In this document: positions 44,373 through 53,143 of the stretch, in pieces
Position numbering within the stretch: the first letter of the stretch is position 1
Layout of the letters: every line of letters begins with the position of its first letter
Origin: Actinobacteria bacterium OV320
GTDB lineage: Bacteria; Actinomycetota; Actinomycetes; Streptomycetales; Streptomycetaceae
Direction: 5' to 3'
Length of the DNA stretch: 64,000 nt
Assembly (NCBI GenBank): GCA_001298545.1
Contig: LJCX01000021.1
Location: 62,001 to 126,000, forward strand
The notes under the pieces: model-generated
The model's input: only the letters and a program-made list of their open reading frames with translations
The model's database searches: none
What the model was told of the DNA's origin: nothing
Made by a program: the position numbers and the translations under genes

Positions 44373-45290
44373 ATGGACCTGACCCTGCTCTATCGCGGCC
44401 CGCTCGCCTCCTGCGACTACGACTGCCCCTACTGCCCGTTCGCCAAGCGGCGCGACAGCACGGAGCAACTGCGCGCCGACCGGGCCGCCCTCGAACGGTT
44501 CGCGCAGTGGGCCGCGGCCCGCACCGACGACCGGCTCTCGCTCCTGTTCACCCCGTGGGGCGAGGGACTGGTCCGCTCCTGGTACCGGCGCACCCTCGCC
44601 GACCTCTCCCACCTCCCGCACATCCGCCGGGTCGCCGTCCAGACCAACCTCAGCTGCCGCACCGACTGGCTCGACGGGGCCGACCCCGGCACGCTGGCCC
44701 TGTGGTGCACCTACCACCCGGGCCAGACGCCGTACGACCGCTTCCTCGGCAAGTGCCGCGAACTGGCGGAGCGGGGCATCCGCTTCAGCGTCGGCGTCGT
44801 CGGCCTGTCCGAGCACCTCGACGCGGCCCGCCGGCTGCGCGCCGACCTGCCCGCGCACGTCTATCTGTGGATCAACGCCGCCGAGGGCCACACCTACGAG
44901 GACGCCGAGGCCGACCGGTGGACCGCCCTCGACCCGCTCTTCCCGTACAGCCGCAACCCGCACACCAGCGCCGGGATGCCCTGCCGCACCGGCGACTCGG
45001 TGATCTCGGTCGACGGCGAGGGCACCGTCCGGCGCTGCCACTTCGTCCGCGCCGAACTCGGCAACCTCTACGACGGCTCGTACCGCGCCGCCCTGCGCCC
45101 CCGCCCCTGTCCGCTCGCCGTCTGCGACTGCCACATCGGCTATGTCCACCTGGAGACGCTGCCGCTGTACGACGTCTTCGCGGGCGGGGTCCTGGAACGG
45201 ATCCCGGCACCCGCCCCCGCACAGCACTCCGCCCGCATCACGACGATCGCGATGCGGGCGGAGACCCCGGAGCCCGAGGACGTGGACTGA
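44373..45290 (+). CDS. STM4011-family radical SAM protein
   Basis: Protein of 305 residues. The cluster motif is C14-x3-C18-x2-C21 (CDYDCPYCPF). The C-terminal third has more cysteines in a SPASM-like pattern (MPCRTGD, VRRCHFVRAELGNLYDG, then CPLAVCDCHIGY), enough for an auxiliary iron-sulfur cluster. SPASM-like radical SAM enzymes usually act on peptides or proteins, which supports peptide modification by this operon (inference). It closes the STM4015-4011 run and ends six bases from the convergent GH30 gene, with no room for a terminator. Confidence 0.9.
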   Translation: MDLTLLYRGPLASCDYDCPYCPFAKRRDSTEQLRADRAALERFAQWAAARTDDRLSLLFTPWGEGLVRSWYRRTLADLSHLPHIRRVAVQTNLSCRTDWLDGADPGTLALWCTYHPGQTPYDRFLGKCRELAERGIRFSVGVVGLSEHLDAARRLRADLPAHVYLWINAAEGHTYEDAEADRWTALDPLFPYSRNPHTSAGMPCRTGDSVISVDGEGTVRRCHFVRAELGNLYDGSYRAALRPRPCPLAVCDCHIGYVHLETLPLYDVFAGGVLERIPAPAPAQHSARITTIAMRAETPEPEDVD

Positions 45291-45296
45291 CGGGGG

Positions 45297-47324
45297 TTAC
45301 GGCGTCACGTCCGTGACCCTCCAGCGCTGGTTGGAACCGGAGTTGGCCTGCCAGGTCGTGACGGCCGCGCCCTCGTTGGTCGCCTGGCCGCCGACCTCGA
45401 GGAGGCGTCCGGTGGCCACGTTGACCAGGGTCCATGTCCCGTCGCCGGTGGTCGACATGATCCACTCGGTGGCCGGATCACGCTCGCCGGTGTCGGGTTC
45501 GACCACCGGCACGTTGTCGCGGACGGCGAGGCGCTCGCCCTCGGCCGGGTTGGCGAGGACGTAGTGCTGGCGGGCGCCCGTCTTGCCGTACCGGGCGTCC
45601 AGCTGCCACTGCTGCGCGGTGCTGCCGTTGGCCGAGCCGATGACCAGGTTCGTGCCGTCGGCCCCGACGGTCACCGCCTTGCCGCTCTGCACGCCGGTCA
45701 GCGTGTAGGAGTGGCCCTTGCTGAACAGACCCGCGTTCTTCGCGACGCCGGAGACGCCCTTGACGGCGAAGGACGTCACGGACTGGGCCGGGACGGTGTA
45801 CGTCGCCTTGCCGTCGACGACCTTGACCGGGGCCTGCTGCTTGAGCTTGCCGTCGGCGCTGGTCACCGTGGGCGTGACGGTCGCGCTGCCCTTGACGCTG
45901 CGGAACTTGGACAGGTCGATGGTGACCGTGCGGGCCTCGGTGGTGCTGTTGACGTGGACGACCGAGGCGCCCTTGCCGTCCTTGGTCACGGCGGCGGCGC
46001 TGGAGGTGTCGTCCACCTTGATCAGCTTGTCGCCGGGCTTGATGAAGTGCGTGAAGTTCCTGGCCGTGTCGAACTTGGTGTTGGTGTAGATCGGGCAGGA
46101 CTGGAGGGTGTCCGTGCCGGTGCAGCTGAACGGGAGCTGGATGGAGCCCCAGTTGCCGCCCTTCGCGGACTCGCCGCCCGGCTTCATGTTGTCGTAGTCC
46201 TCGACCGGCTGCCAGAACACCCAGGCGGTGGGCTCCAGTTCACGCAGGTCGTTCACCATCTGCTGGGCGAGCCCGAGGCCCGGACGCATGTCCGTGAAGC
46301 TCTGCCCGTCGCCCCAGTCGCCCTCGACCTCGCTCATCCACAGCGGCTTGTCGGCCGCCTTGGCGAGATCGCGCACGGTGGTGCGCTGCCCGGTGCCGTA
46401 GGTGTGGACGTTCATCTGGTCGACGAGGTCCTTGGAGGCCTGCGAGTAGGCGTTCCAGTTCGTCGCGAAGAGGGACGGGTTGGTCTCGTCCATCGCCGAT
46501 ATCTGCGCCTTCGTCTTCGCCTTCTTCAGCGCGGGCGCCAGCGCGGCGAGCACCTTCTGCTGGAGCTCGGGGCCGATGTGGGCCCCCTCCTGGCGGCCGC
46601 CGACGGGCCGGCCGTTCGCGTCCAGCCGGGTGCCCCAGTAGCCGGTGTTGGGCTCGTTGAACGGGTCGACGGTGTCGACCTTGATGCCCTCGGCCTTCTC
46701 CAGCCGCTTGGTCGCGCCCGCCACGTAGGCGGCGAAGTCGTCGACGGAGTCGGCCTTGAGCTGGTCGGTGTTGGCGTTGAAGCCGCCGGACACGTACCCG
46801 CTCTCGGTCATGAACCACGGAGGGGAGTTGCTGAAGGTCTCCCAGTGGGTGATGTCCTTCTTGATGCGGTCCACCCACCAGCGCTGGGTGGCGTCGGCGT
46901 CCTTGTTCCAGTCCGCCGGGTCGTCCGCGCTCCACCAGTCGGTGTCCTCGCGGGTGGTGCCCTCGGGCGCCTTCCACCAGCCCTCGACGGCACCGCCGGC
47001 CCGCAGATAGTCCGTGACGTCCGGGGCGTTGCCGCCGCCGATGTTGTACCGGGCGATGTTCAGCGCGAGGCCGTCGTCGCCGAAGAGCAACTTGGCCAGC
47101 TTCTCGCGGATCGCCGGGGGATAGTCCCCGGTGGCGTTGGCGAACCAGACCAGGCTGGTGCCCCAGCCCTCGAACTTCTGCTGCTGGTACGACGGATCCG
47201 GCGTCACGGTGACGGCGGCCTCGGCGTGTGCCTGCACGGGGACGCTGAGGAGGGCGGCCCCGGTGGCCAGCGCGGTGAGTGCGGCGGCCCCGAGGTTCCG
47301 TCTGCTGCGGGTACGGCGTGCCAT
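45297..47324 (-). CDS. Secreted GH30 glycosidase (endo-beta-1,6-galactanase-like) with ricin-type CBM
   Basis: Protein of 675 residues from ATG 47324 (GGGAG seven bases upstream). The signal peptide RRNLGAAALTALATGAALL ends after AHAEA. The TIM-barrel GH30 domain has acid/base E224 in DPFNEPNTG and nucleophile E332 in WMSEVEGDWG. A beta-sandwich typical of GH30 is followed by a C-terminal ricin-B/CBM13-like lectin domain (QQWQLDARYG, NQRWRVTD). The sequence type and the GH42 neighbour suggest cleavage of beta-1,6-galactan side chains of arabinogalactan. It is the last gene of the putative operon and lies after two hairpins, so expression may be reduced or separately processed. Confidence 0.88.
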   Translation of the reverse strand: MARRTRSRRNLGAAALTALATGAALLSVPVQAHAEAAVTVTPDPSYQQQKFEGWGTSLVWFANATGDYPPAIREKLAKLLFGDDGLALNIARYNIGGGNAPDVTDYLRAGGAVEGWWKAPEGTTREDTDWWSADDPADWNKDADATQRWWVDRIKKDITHWETFSNSPPWFMTESGYVSGGFNANTDQLKADSVDDFAAYVAGATKRLEKAEGIKVDTVDPFNEPNTGYWGTRLDANGRPVGGRQEGAHIGPELQQKVLAALAPALKKAKTKAQISAMDETNPSLFATNWNAYSQASKDLVDQMNVHTYGTGQRTTVRDLAKAADKPLWMSEVEGDWGDGQSFTDMRPGLGLAQQMVNDLRELEPTAWVFWQPVEDYDNMKPGGESAKGGNWGSIQLPFSCTGTDTLQSCPIYTNTKFDTARNFTHFIKPGDKLIKVDDTSSAAAVTKDGKGASVVHVNSTTEARTVTIDLSKFRSVKGSATVTPTVTSADGKLKQQAPVKVVDGKATYTVPAQSVTSFAVKGVSGVAKNAGLFSKGHSYTLTGVQSGKAVTVGADGTNLVIGSANGSTAQQWQLDARYGKTGARQHYVLANPAEGERLAVRDNVPVVEPDTGERDPATEWIMSTTGDGTWTLVNVATGRLLEVGGQATNEGAAVTTWQANSGSNQRWRVTDVTP

Positions 47325-47360
47325 CTGTGCTCCCAACTGCGGTGCGGTCGCTGTGGTGGG

Positions 47361-47387
47361 CCCCTCCTGCCGCGCGGACAGGAGGGG
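47361..47387 (-). terminator. Second intercistronic hairpin between GH42 and GH30
   Basis: CCCCTCCTG (47361-47369) and CAGGAGGGG (47379-47387): a perfect 9-bp stem with a 9-nt loop, 36 bases before the GH30 start. It may be a terminator, attenuator or RNA-processing barrier. Confidence 0.5.
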
Positions 47388-47392
47388 ATGGC

Positions 47393-47421
47393 CCTCGGCA
47401 CGGCCGCGGGCCGTGCCGAGG
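47393..47421 (-). terminator. First intercistronic hairpin between GH42 and GH30
   Basis: CCTCGGCACGGC (47393-47404), loop CGCGG, GCCGTGCCGAGG (47410-47421): a perfect 12-bp stem beginning 35 bases past the GH42 stop. It is followed at once by a second strong hairpin, so the two form a tandem pair. Confidence 0.55.
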
Positions 47422-47456
47422 AGTCGTGGAGGCTTCGGGTGTGCGGGTGCGGGGCG

Positions 47457-49502
47457 TCAGTCGCAGGGCCGGCGCAGTACGGCGACCTCTCGCGGTCCGA
47501 GGACGAGGGACCCCTCCGTGCCACCGGTGCCGACCAGGACCTCTCCGTCCATCCCGGTCACCGGCACCGTGTCGTCGGTCCGGTTGACCAGGAACAGGAA
47601 CCGTCCCTCGGCGCCGCGCCGGACGGTCAGCTCGACCGATCCCCGGACGTCCGCCGGGAGTTCGCTGCCGACCCCGGCCGGCTCCAGCAGCCGGGGCAGC
47701 AGCGAGGTCAGCCCGTCGACACCGAGCCGGGTGGAGACGTACGAGGCCGAACCGTCACCGGTCGGGCGCCGGGTGATCGCGGGGCGTCCGGCGTGCACCC
47801 CGGTGCGGTAGTGCGCCAGCACCTCGGTGTCGCCGTCGGTGACGGCGATCCGGTCGGTCCACAGACTGCCCGAGGTGGCGTCGTCCAGTTCCACCGACTC
47901 CCCGGCGAGCAGCGGGCCGAACTCCTCGATGCGGATGCCGAGCAGGTCGCGCAGGGCACCCGGGTATCCGCCGAGCCAGACGTGGTCGTTCTCGTCGACG
48001 ACCCCGGAGAAGTACGTGGTCACGAGGTGGCCGCCCCGCTCGGCGTAGCGCGTGAGGTCCTTGGCCAGTTCGGCCGGCACCATGTGCAGCACGGGCGCGA
48101 TCAGCACCTGGTGCCGGGTGAGGTCGGAGCGGGTGGTGACGAGGTCGGCGCGGACACCGAGGGCGAGCAGCGCGGAGTACCAGTCGAGCGCCTCCTGCCG
48201 GTAGTCCAGCAGGGCGGTGGGGTGGGAGTCCTGCTCACTGGCCCACCACGACTCCCAGTCGTAGAGGATGCCGACGGCCGCCGACTCCCGCTCCGAACCC
48301 GCCACCGGGGCAAGGGCCTTCAGCGTGGCGCCGAGGGCGGCGACCGCGCGGAACAGGTCGCTGTCCTCGCCGGCGTGCGGGACCATCGCCGAGTGGTACT
48401 TCTCGGCGCCGGCCGCCGACTGCCGCCACTGGAAGAAGCACACCGCGTCCGCGCCGTGCGCCACGTGCAGCAGCGAGTCACGGGCCAGGTCGCCGGGCCG
48501 CTTCGCCACGTTCACGGGCTGCCAGTTGACGGCGCTGGTGGAGTGCTCCATCAGGAACCAGGGCCGGCCGGCCGCGATGCCGCTGGTGAGGTTCGCCGAG
48601 AAGGACAGCTCGTCGCGGTCCTGCGGGCCGGGGTGGACGTAGTGGTCGTTGGAGACGAAGTCGATCTCGCTCGCCCAGTCCGGGTAGTTCATGCCCTTGG
48701 TGTTGCCCATCACCATGAAGTTCGTGGTGACCGGGATCTCCGGCGTGATCTCCCGCAGGATCTCCCGCTCCGCGACGAGGTGGTCCTTCAGGGCGTCCGA
48801 GGAGAACCGCTTGAAGTCCAGCTGCTGCGTCGGGTTGGGGTGCGAGGCGGCCAGCCGGGGCGGCAGGATCTGCTCCCAGTCGCTGTAGCGCTGCGACCAG
48901 AAGGCGGTGCCCCAGGCGTGGTTGAGGGCGTCGAGCGAGCCGTAGCGGGCACTCAGCCAGCCCCGGAAGGCGCGGGCCGCGTCGTCCGAGTAGTCGTAGA
49001 CGTTGTGGCAGCCCAGCTCGTTGGAGACGTGCCAGGCGACGAGCGCCGGGTGGTCCCGGTAGCGGTCGGCCATCTTCCGGACCAGACCCAGGGCGTACTC
49101 ACGGAAGACGGGAGAGGTGGGCCGCCAGTGCTGGCGGGCGCCCGGCCAGAGCGTCTCGCCGTTCGCCGTGACCGGCAGGATCTCCGGGTGGGCGGTGGTG
49201 AGCCAGGGCGGCGGGGAGGCGGTGGCGGTGGCCAGGTCGACGCCGATCCCGCCCGCGTGCAGCAGGTCCATGACCTCGTCGAGCCAGCCGAAGTCCCAGG
49301 TGTCCGGACCCGGCTGGATCCGGGCCCAGGAGAAGATCCCCACGGAGACGACGGTGACGCCGGCCTCCCGCATCAGCCGCACGTCCTCCTCCCACACGTC
49401 CCGCGGCCACTGCTCGGGGTTGTAGTCGGCGCCGTACGCCAGACGCGGAGCGGGGTCACCGTCCGCCCCGCGCAGCATGCGGGACTGGAGGGTGGAGATC
49501 AT
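47457..49502 (-). CDS. GH42 beta-galactosidase
   Basis: Protein of 681 residues without signal peptide. The N-terminal GH42 barrel starts LAYGADYNPEQWPRDVW. Acid/base E162 is in VSNELGCHN and nucleophile E319 in LMEHSTSAVNW. A central trimerisation-type domain and a small beta C-terminal domain follow, the usual GH42 length. It should hydrolyse imported galacto-oligosaccharides in the cytosol. The gene lies between the sugar-binding-protein gene and GH30 on one strand. ATG 49502 has GGAAGGA upstream. Confidence 0.93.
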   Translation of the reverse strand: MISTLQSRMLRGADGDPAPRLAYGADYNPEQWPRDVWEEDVRLMREAGVTVVSVGIFSWARIQPGPDTWDFGWLDEVMDLLHAGGIGVDLATATASPPPWLTTAHPEILPVTANGETLWPGARQHWRPTSPVFREYALGLVRKMADRYRDHPALVAWHVSNELGCHNVYDYSDDAARAFRGWLSARYGSLDALNHAWGTAFWSQRYSDWEQILPPRLAASHPNPTQQLDFKRFSSDALKDHLVAEREILREITPEIPVTTNFMVMGNTKGMNYPDWASEIDFVSNDHYVHPGPQDRDELSFSANLTSGIAAGRPWFLMEHSTSAVNWQPVNVAKRPGDLARDSLLHVAHGADAVCFFQWRQSAAGAEKYHSAMVPHAGEDSDLFRAVAALGATLKALAPVAGSERESAAVGILYDWESWWASEQDSHPTALLDYRQEALDWYSALLALGVRADLVTTRSDLTRHQVLIAPVLHMVPAELAKDLTRYAERGGHLVTTYFSGVVDENDHVWLGGYPGALRDLLGIRIEEFGPLLAGESVELDDATSGSLWTDRIAVTDGDTEVLAHYRTGVHAGRPAITRRPTGDGSASYVSTRLGVDGLTSLLPRLLEPAGVGSELPADVRGSVELTVRRGAEGRFLFLVNRTDDTVPVTGMDGEVLVGTGGTEGSLVLGPREVAVLRRPCD

Positions 49503-49529
49503 GGCGGTCCTTCCGAAAGTGGTGCACGG

Positions 49530-49559
49530 GGGCGGCGCGGCCCGGGTGCCGCGCCGCCC
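49530..49559 (-). terminator. Hairpin downstream of binding-protein gene
   Basis: GGGCGGCGCGGC (49530-49541), loop CCGGGT, GCCGCGCCGCCC (49548-49559): perfect 12-bp stem in the 123-bp gap between the binding-protein and GH42 genes. A hairpin after a binding-protein gene often protects the upstream mRNA so that more binding protein is made; partial termination is also possible. Confidence 0.55.
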
Positions 49560-49625
49560 GGCGTTTTGTGCTTCTCGACTGCTTGCCGAGTGCGTGTCGA
49601 ATGTCCGTCGGCTGCTCGCCGACGA

Positions 49626-50963
49626 CTACTTCTCGACGGTGAAGCCCTGCTCCTCGCCGTACTTGACCGAGGCGTCCTGCCAGGCCTTCAGACCGTCCGC
49701 CAGCTTGGTGGAGGAGACGTAGGCCTTGCCGACCGTGTCGTTGAAGATCGAGTTGGCGTACGGCTGGAACGGGAGGTACGACCAGTCGCTCGCCACGTTC
49801 GCCGCGGAGTCGGCGAAGATCTTGTTCGCTTCCTGGCCGCCGAAGTAGTCGAACTTCTTGCTCTGGAACGCGGCCGACTCCAGCTCCGCCTTGGTGGCGG
49901 GGAAGGCACCCTCGCTGACCCGGGTGGCGACACCGTCACCGGAGTTGGCGTACTCGGTGAAGGCGTAGGCGAGTTCCTTGTTCTTGGCCAGCGCCGGAAC
50001 CGCCAGCGAGCTGCCGCCGTTCTCCGCGCTCGCCTTGTCGCCCGCCGTCCAGGCCGGCATCGCCGCCGCGCGCCACTGGCCCTTGGCGTTCGGGACGCCG
50101 GTGACGAAGTTGGCGGGCATCCAGGCGCCGGTGGGCAGGGTGGCGATGGTGCCGTCGCCCAGGCCCTTGTACCAGTCGTCGGTCCAGCCGTTGACCGGGG
50201 CGAGCAGCTTCTCGCTGATCAGCTGCTGCCAGACGGCCTCGTACTTCTTGGCGCCCGCGTCGTCGAAGTCGACGCCGAGCTTGGTGCCGTCGACCTTGTA
50301 GGGGCGCGAACCGGCCTGCCACAGCAGGGAGGTGGTGAGGCCCGCGTCACCGAGGTCGCTGGTGATGTAGGCCTTCGGGTCGGCCTTGTGCAGCTTGCGG
50401 GCCGCGTCCAGGTACTCGTCCCAGGTGGTCGGGACGGCGATCTTGTACTTGTCGAAGACCGTCTTGTTGTAGAACAGCGCCATCGGGCCCGAGTCCATCG
50501 GCAGGCCGTAGACCTTGTCGCCGTCGCTGACCGCGTTCCACGGACCCGGCGTGTACTTCGAGGCGAGCTTGTCGGCGCCGAAGGGGGCCAGGTCGGTCAG
50601 GCCCTTGGTCAGGGAGTACTGGCCGAGCGCGAAGTACTCGACCTGGGCGACGTCCGGGACGCCCTTGCCGGCCGAGATCGCGTTGGACAGCGCGGTGTAG
50701 TGCTTGTCGCCGGAGCGCTCGCCGACCAGGTTGATCTTGACCTTCGGGTACTTCTTCTGGAAGTCGGCGGCCACGGTCTTCAGGGTGGGCTCCCAGGCCC
50801 AGACCGTGATGTTGCCGCCCTTGTCCAGGGCAGCCTGGATGTCGCCGGCGGAGACGGCCTTCGTGCCGGAGTCGTCGTCCGAGCCGCCGCAGGCGGTGAC
50901 GCCCAGGGCGAGGGTGGAGACGAGGGCGATGCCGCGCAGGATGCGGCTCGTTGTTCTGCGCAT
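49626..50963 (-). CDS. Sugar ABC transporter substrate-binding lipoprotein
   Basis: Protein of 445 residues from ATG 50963. A lipoprotein signal (RRTTSRILRGIALVSTLALG) ends at lipobox VTAC with lipidated C25. The mature protein is a type-1 extracellular solute-binding protein of the maltose/oligosaccharide class (GGNITVWAWEPT, YGLPMDSGPMALFYNKTVFD, MPANFVTG). It should capture an oligosaccharide outside the membrane and deliver it to the two permeases encoded upstream. Galacto-oligosaccharides are likely from the GH42 and GH30 genes (inference). Confidence 0.93.
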   Translation of the reverse strand: MRRTTSRILRGIALVSTLALGVTACGGSDDDSGTKAVSAGDIQAALDKGGNITVWAWEPTLKTVAADFQKKYPKVKINLVGERSGDKHYTALSNAISAGKGVPDVAQVEYFALGQYSLTKGLTDLAPFGADKLASKYTPGPWNAVSDGDKVYGLPMDSGPMALFYNKTVFDKYKIAVPTTWDEYLDAARKLHKADPKAYITSDLGDAGLTTSLLWQAGSRPYKVDGTKLGVDFDDAGAKKYEAVWQQLISEKLLAPVNGWTDDWYKGLGDGTIATLPTGAWMPANFVTGVPNAKGQWRAAAMPAWTAGDKASAENGGSSLAVPALAKNKELAYAFTEYANSGDGVATRVSEGAFPATKAELESAAFQSKKFDYFGGQEANKIFADSAANVASDWSYLPFQPYANSIFNDTVGKAYVSSTKLADGLKAWQDASVKYGEEQGFTVEK

Positions 50964-51055
50964 GGGGCTGCTTCCACTTCTTCGTGGGTGGGACAGGTGA
51001 GGGTGGGGGTGGTGCTGGTGGTGCTCAAATGTGGGGCTTGGGGGCGCGGCCCGCG

Positions 51056-51979
51056 TCACTCCTTGACACTTCCGGCGGCGAGGCCGGACTGCCAGTACTT
51101 CTGGAGGAACAGGAAGGCGGCGATCAGCGGGAGGATCGTGAGCAGGGACCCCGTGATCACCAGGTTGAAGATCACGTCGCCACCGATGGTCTGTGCCTGG
51201 GAGCTCCAGGCGCTCAGACCCAGCGTCAGCGGGTACCAGTCCGGGTCCTTCAGCATGATCAGCGGGAGGAAGTAGTTGTTCCAGGTGGCGACGGTGGTGA
51301 ACAGCAGCACGGTCACGATCCCGGGGGCCAGCAGCGGCAGCGCGACCTGGAAGAAGGTCCGCAGCTCGCCCGCCCCGTCCATCCGGGCCGCCTCCAGCAG
51401 CTCGGTCGGGATCGCCTCCGCGGCGAACACCCACATCAGATAGAGACCGAACGGCGACACGAGCGACGGGATGATCACCGCCCACGGGGTGTCGGTCAGC
51501 CCCATCTTGCTGAACATCAGGAAGGTCGGCACGGCCAGCGCCGTAGCCGGCACGGCGACCGCACCGATCACCACGGCGAAGATCGCACGCTTGCCGGGGA
51601 ACTGGAACTTCGCCAGCGCGTACCCGCCCAGCACGGCCAGCAGTGTCGCGCCGCCCGCACCGAGCACCACGTACAGCAGGGTGTTCAGCAGCCAGCGCCC
51701 GAAGATGCCGTCGTGGTAGGTGAAGGTGGTCCGGATGTTGTCCCACAGGGCGAAGTCGTCGGCGAACCACAGGCCGTTGGAGTCGGCCAGGCCCGACTGG
51801 GTCTTCGTGGCGTTGATGACCAGCCAGATCAGCGGCACCACGGTGTAGAGGGCCATCAGGGCCATCAGCACCGTCAGCAGCACATTGCGCTTCGGCTTGC
51901 CCGGGGTGTGCTTCTTACGGGGGGTTCGCAGCCTCGGGGCGGTGTTCTTCGCGGGGGAGGCGGTGACAGCGGTACTCAT
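51056..51979 (-). CDS. Sugar ABC transporter permease, MalG type
   Basis: Protein of 307 residues with six predicted membrane helices. The cytoplasmic EAA loop is LLEAARMDGAGELRTFFQVA followed by LPLLAPG, the contact site for the ATPase. The basic N-terminal tail (TPRKKHTPGKPKRN) and the C-terminal helix match MalG-like proteins. It starts four bases after the MalF-type gene stop. No ATPase gene is in the operon, so a multitasking ATPase such as MsiK probably energises it. Confidence 0.92.
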   Translation of the reverse strand: MSTAVTASPAKNTAPRLRTPRKKHTPGKPKRNVLLTVLMALMALYTVVPLIWLVINATKTQSGLADSNGLWFADDFALWDNIRTTFTYHDGIFGRWLLNTLLYVVLGAGGATLLAVLGGYALAKFQFPGKRAIFAVVIGAVAVPATALAVPTFLMFSKMGLTDTPWAVIIPSLVSPFGLYLMWVFAAEAIPTELLEAARMDGAGELRTFFQVALPLLAPGIVTVLLFTTVATWNNYFLPLIMLKDPDWYPLTLGLSAWSSQAQTIGGDVIFNLVITGSLLTILPLIAAFLFLQKYWQSGLAAGSVKE

Positions 51980-51983
51980 CGGG

Positions 51984-52910
51984 TCACGCTCCCTTGCGCA
52001 TGCCGCGCAGCTGGACGGCGTAGGCGACGATCATCGTGATGACGCCCATGATGATGGCCACCGTCGCGGAGTAGTTGTGCTGCTGGCCGTTGAAGGACAG
52101 CGAGTACGTGTAGAAGTTCGGCGTGTAGTCCGTGGTGATGGAGTTCAGCGCCAGCGGACGCAGGATGCTCGGCTCGTTGAAGAGCTGGAAGCTGCCGATG
52201 ATCGAGAAGATCGTCGCGATGACGAGCGCGCCCCGGATCGCGGGCAGCTTGATCGAGCTGATGATCCGCCACTGGCCGGCACCGTCGATCTCCGCCGCCT
52301 CGTACAGCGAGGTCGGGATGACCCGCAGCGCCGAGTAGAAGATCAGCATGTTGTACCCGACGAACTCCCAGGTCACGATGTTGCCGATGGAGGCGAGCAC
52401 CCAGCCGGGGGAGAGCAGGTCGGGCAGGGTGACACCGAACGCGGAGTTGATGTCGCCCACCAGGCCGTACTTGGTGCCGTACATGAAGCCCCACATCAGG
52501 GTGGCGACCACGGCGGGCACGGCGTACGGCAGGAAGATCGTGATCCGGAAGAAGCTCTTGCCGTAGAGCCGGCCGCTGTCCAGTGCCAGCGCCACCAGCA
52601 GGCCGATGCCCAGCATGATCGGCACCTGGACGACCAGGAAGAGGGCCACCCGGCCGACCGCCGACCAGAACGCGTCGTCCTGGAAGGCCCGCGTGTAGTT
52701 GTCCAGGCCGACGAACTGGTTGCCGCCGATCAGCTGGTCCCGGAAGAGGCTCAGATAGATCGAGTACGCGATCGGAGCCAGGAAGACCAGGGCGAAAACG
52801 GCCACGAAGGGACCGATGAAACCCCACCCCGTCCAGGAGCGGCGGTCCCCTTTCGCCGGAGGAGGTGCCGGCCGCGGCTCGGCGGCCACCGGCGGTTGCA
52901 GCGTCGTCAT
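51984..52910 (-). CDS. Sugar ABC transporter permease, MalF type
   Basis: Protein of 308 residues with six helices and EAA loop SLYEAAEIDGAGQWRIISSI followed by KLPAIRG. ATG 52910 was chosen because AGGA lies six bases upstream and it gives a normal N-terminus; the frame is open to 53219 across the operator region. It is the first gene of the putative galactan operon, reading permease, permease, binding protein, GH42, GH30. Two LacI-type palindromes lie just upstream. Confidence 0.92.
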   Translation of the reverse strand: MTTLQPPVAAEPRPAPPPAKGDRRSWTGWGFIGPFVAVFALVFLAPIAYSIYLSLFRDQLIGGNQFVGLDNYTRAFQDDAFWSAVGRVALFLVVQVPIMLGIGLLVALALDSGRLYGKSFFRITIFLPYAVPAVVATLMWGFMYGTKYGLVGDINSAFGVTLPDLLSPGWVLASIGNIVTWEFVGYNMLIFYSALRVIPTSLYEAAEIDGAGQWRIISSIKLPAIRGALVIATIFSIIGSFQLFNEPSILRPLALNSITTDYTPNFYTYSLSFNGQQHNYSATVAIIMGVITMIVAYAVQLRGMRKGA

Positions 52911-52985
52911 GTCGTTCCTCGCTCGTCCAGTCCTGGAACCGGGGCGGTGTTGCGCGGAGATTTCCGAACGCCCCACCGCCACCAT

Positions 52986-53003
52986 GATGTTTACGTAAAC
53001 ATC
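52986..53003. promoter_or_regulatory. LacI-type operator 1
   Basis: GATGTTTACGTAAACATC is a perfect 18-bp palindrome with the central CG typical of LacI/GalR-family operators. It lies 76 bases upstream of the MalF-type permease start. Confidence 0.85.
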
Positions 53004-53031
53004 AGCCACGCAAGAGGCTCGGCAAGCTGTT

Positions 53032-53047
53032 ATGTTTACGTAAACAT
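53032..53047. promoter_or_regulatory. LacI-type operator 2
   Basis: ATGTTTACGTAAACAT, a perfect 16-bp palindrome with the same core as operator 1, centred 45 bp from it (about four helical turns). The pair lies between the permease operon and the lacI-family gene, so one repressor could control both directions. Confidence 0.85.
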
Positions 53048-53143
53048 CTGATGGCGGCATGTCTACACTGCCCCGATAACGATGGTCAAGGGTCCTCCGG
53101 GGAGACCGTGGCACCTGCGCCGACAGAGAGGTGGGCACACCGA

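Noticed and set aside
45564..51275. 1903-codon plus-strand open frame
   Set aside because: It runs antisense through GH30, GH42, the binding-protein and permease genes and has no domain signal.
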